Shown: positions 63,494 through 64,000 of the stretch, in pieces
How positions within the stretch are numbered: position 1 is the stretch's first letter
Layout of the letters: each line of letters opens with the position of its first letter
NCBI GenBank assembly: GCA_002426195.1
Contig: DIOT01000013.1
Coordinates: 62,001-126,000, forward strand
Origin: Bacteroidales bacterium UBA5507
GTDB lineage: Bacteria > Bacteroidota > Bacteroidia > Bacteroidales > Lentimicrobiaceae
Length of the DNA: 64,000 nucleotides
Direction of reading: 5' to 3'
Made by a program: the position numbers and the translations under genes
Notes under the pieces: model-generated
The model's input: only the letters and a program-made list of their open reading frames with translations
What the model was told of the DNA's origin: nothing
Database searches by the model: none

Positions 63494-64000
63494 ATGAGTG
63501 TCCGAACAGAGAATACCCAACAGCAATCGAATAGTTACAAAGTAGGCATGTCGGTAATTAGTTCGATATTTTTTATCTTCGGATTTGCCACCACTTTTAT
63601 AATTACTCTAAGCGCAAAAGTAAAAGACATCTTTGACCTTAGTGAATTTGAAGCACAACTTCTCAATTTTGCATTTTTTATTACTTATGCTTTTATATCA
63701 ATCCCCATCGGATTGTATATAAAGAAGATTGGTTATAAACGTACATTAGTTATAGGTTTATTCCTTATGGCTTTGGGGGCTTTCCTATTTTATCCCTCAG
63801 CTGTCATTCCGTCATTCCCATTATTCCTTGTATCAACATTCGTGCTTGCAGCAGGGGTAGTATTTCTTCAAACAGCAGCCAATCCTTATGTAACAGCATT
63901 AGGTCCTGAGGAAACAGCATCAAGCCGACTCAATCTTACGCAGGCTCTCAATTCAATAGCTACCATGCTGGCACCATGGATTATCGGAGTGTTCATATTT
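63494..64000 (+). CDS. Sugar MFS transporter (FucP/glucose-galactose type), 5' part
   Basis: An open frame from ATG 63494 (MSVRTENTQQQSNSYKV) runs off the end of the window after about 169 residues. The first five membrane helices are visible: SVISSIFFIFGFATTFII, LLNFAFFITYAFISIPIGLY, TLVIGLFLMALGAFLFYPSA, FLVSTFVLAAGVVFLQTAAN and the start of a helix near ATMLAPWIIGVFIF. KKIGYKRT is the loop 2-3 signature. QTAANPYVTALG is the FucP-type pattern, so this is probably a proton/sugar symporter for fucose, glucose or galactose. Only the N-terminal portion is present. Confidence 0.9.
   Translation, partial: MSVRTENTQQQSNSYKVGMSVISSIFFIFGFATTFIITLSAKVKDIFDLSEFEAQLLNFAFFITYAFISIPIGLYIKKIGYKRTLVIGLFLMALGAFLFYPSAVIPSFPLFLVSTFVLAAGVVFLQTAANPYVTALGPEETASSRLNLTQALNSIATMLAPWIIGVFIF

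Noticed and set aside
1..64000. CRISPR array, prophage, IS element, toxin-antitoxin, restriction or abortive-infection system
   Set aside because: I looked for spaced repeats, transposases, integrases, nucleases and small paired genes and saw none. The 11-bp repeats at 15917 are tandem without spacers, so they are not CRISPR.

Overview
This is a continuous piece of chromosome from a free-living or host-associated member of the Bacteroidota, most likely near the Bacteroidales/Marinilabiliales. The evidence is a SusC/SusD pair, TonB receptors with carboxypeptidase-regulatory domains, the gliding lipoprotein GldH, two proteins ending in type IX secretion (T9SS) sorting domains, the Bacteroidota RicT and amidophosphoribosyltransferase forms, and many copies of the Bacteroidota -7 promoter box TAnnTTTG just upstream of genes. 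Base composition is AT-rich and even, with no insertion sequence, prophage, integrase, CRISPR array or other sign of a mobile element. Most of the window is ordinary core and envelope genome.

Layout. 0-11 kb: a TonB receptor with an OB-fold lipoprotein, a CYTH phosphatase, then a SusC-SusD-LamG lipoprotein operon without degradative enzymes. 11.1-11.3 kb: tRNA-Pro(CGG) and tRNA-Thr(CGT). 11.3-16 kb: TerC, glutamine synthetase, a flippase-like membrane protein and a small heat-shock protein. 16-25 kb: a TPR/HTH sensor-like protein whose signal peptide lacks a normal start codon, a giant T9SS cargo protein, and a LytTR regulator with a phospholipase-D-like enzyme. 25-28 kb: yicC-gmk-nadD-holB. 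28-32 kb: the succinate dehydrogenase operon on the opposite strand. 32-35.5 kb: two Xaa-Pro peptidases and an alpha/beta hydrolase. 35.5-40 kb: ricT-gldH-PBP1A. 40-49 kb: a divergent surface-glycan locus. 49-64 kb: purF, GNAT, DUF4476, metallophosphoesterase, peroxiredoxin, M14 peptidase, Asp-box T9SS protein, TetR-like regulator, FtsX-type permease, TPR protein and the start of a sugar MFS transporter.

The most interesting region is 40.0-49.1 kb. An MBOAT acyltransferase and an AlgJ/AlgX-like SGNH partner on the minus strand face an operon of three polytopic GT-C-like proteins and a methyltransferase-GT2 fusion on the plus strand, with -7 boxes on both strands of the shared intergenic region. 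The AlgJ-like protein and the first two GT-C-like proteins are otherwise unrelated, but all end in the same roughly 40-residue tail (IR-x5-M-x6-KA-x3-N-x2-x-D-[ST]-x4-x-D-[AV]). I infer a docking or sorting module joining glycan assembly to O-acylation. Other points worth checking are the ATA-for-ATG start, five 11-bp tandem repeats at 15.9 kb, and -7 boxes built into the TAA stop codons of upstream genes.
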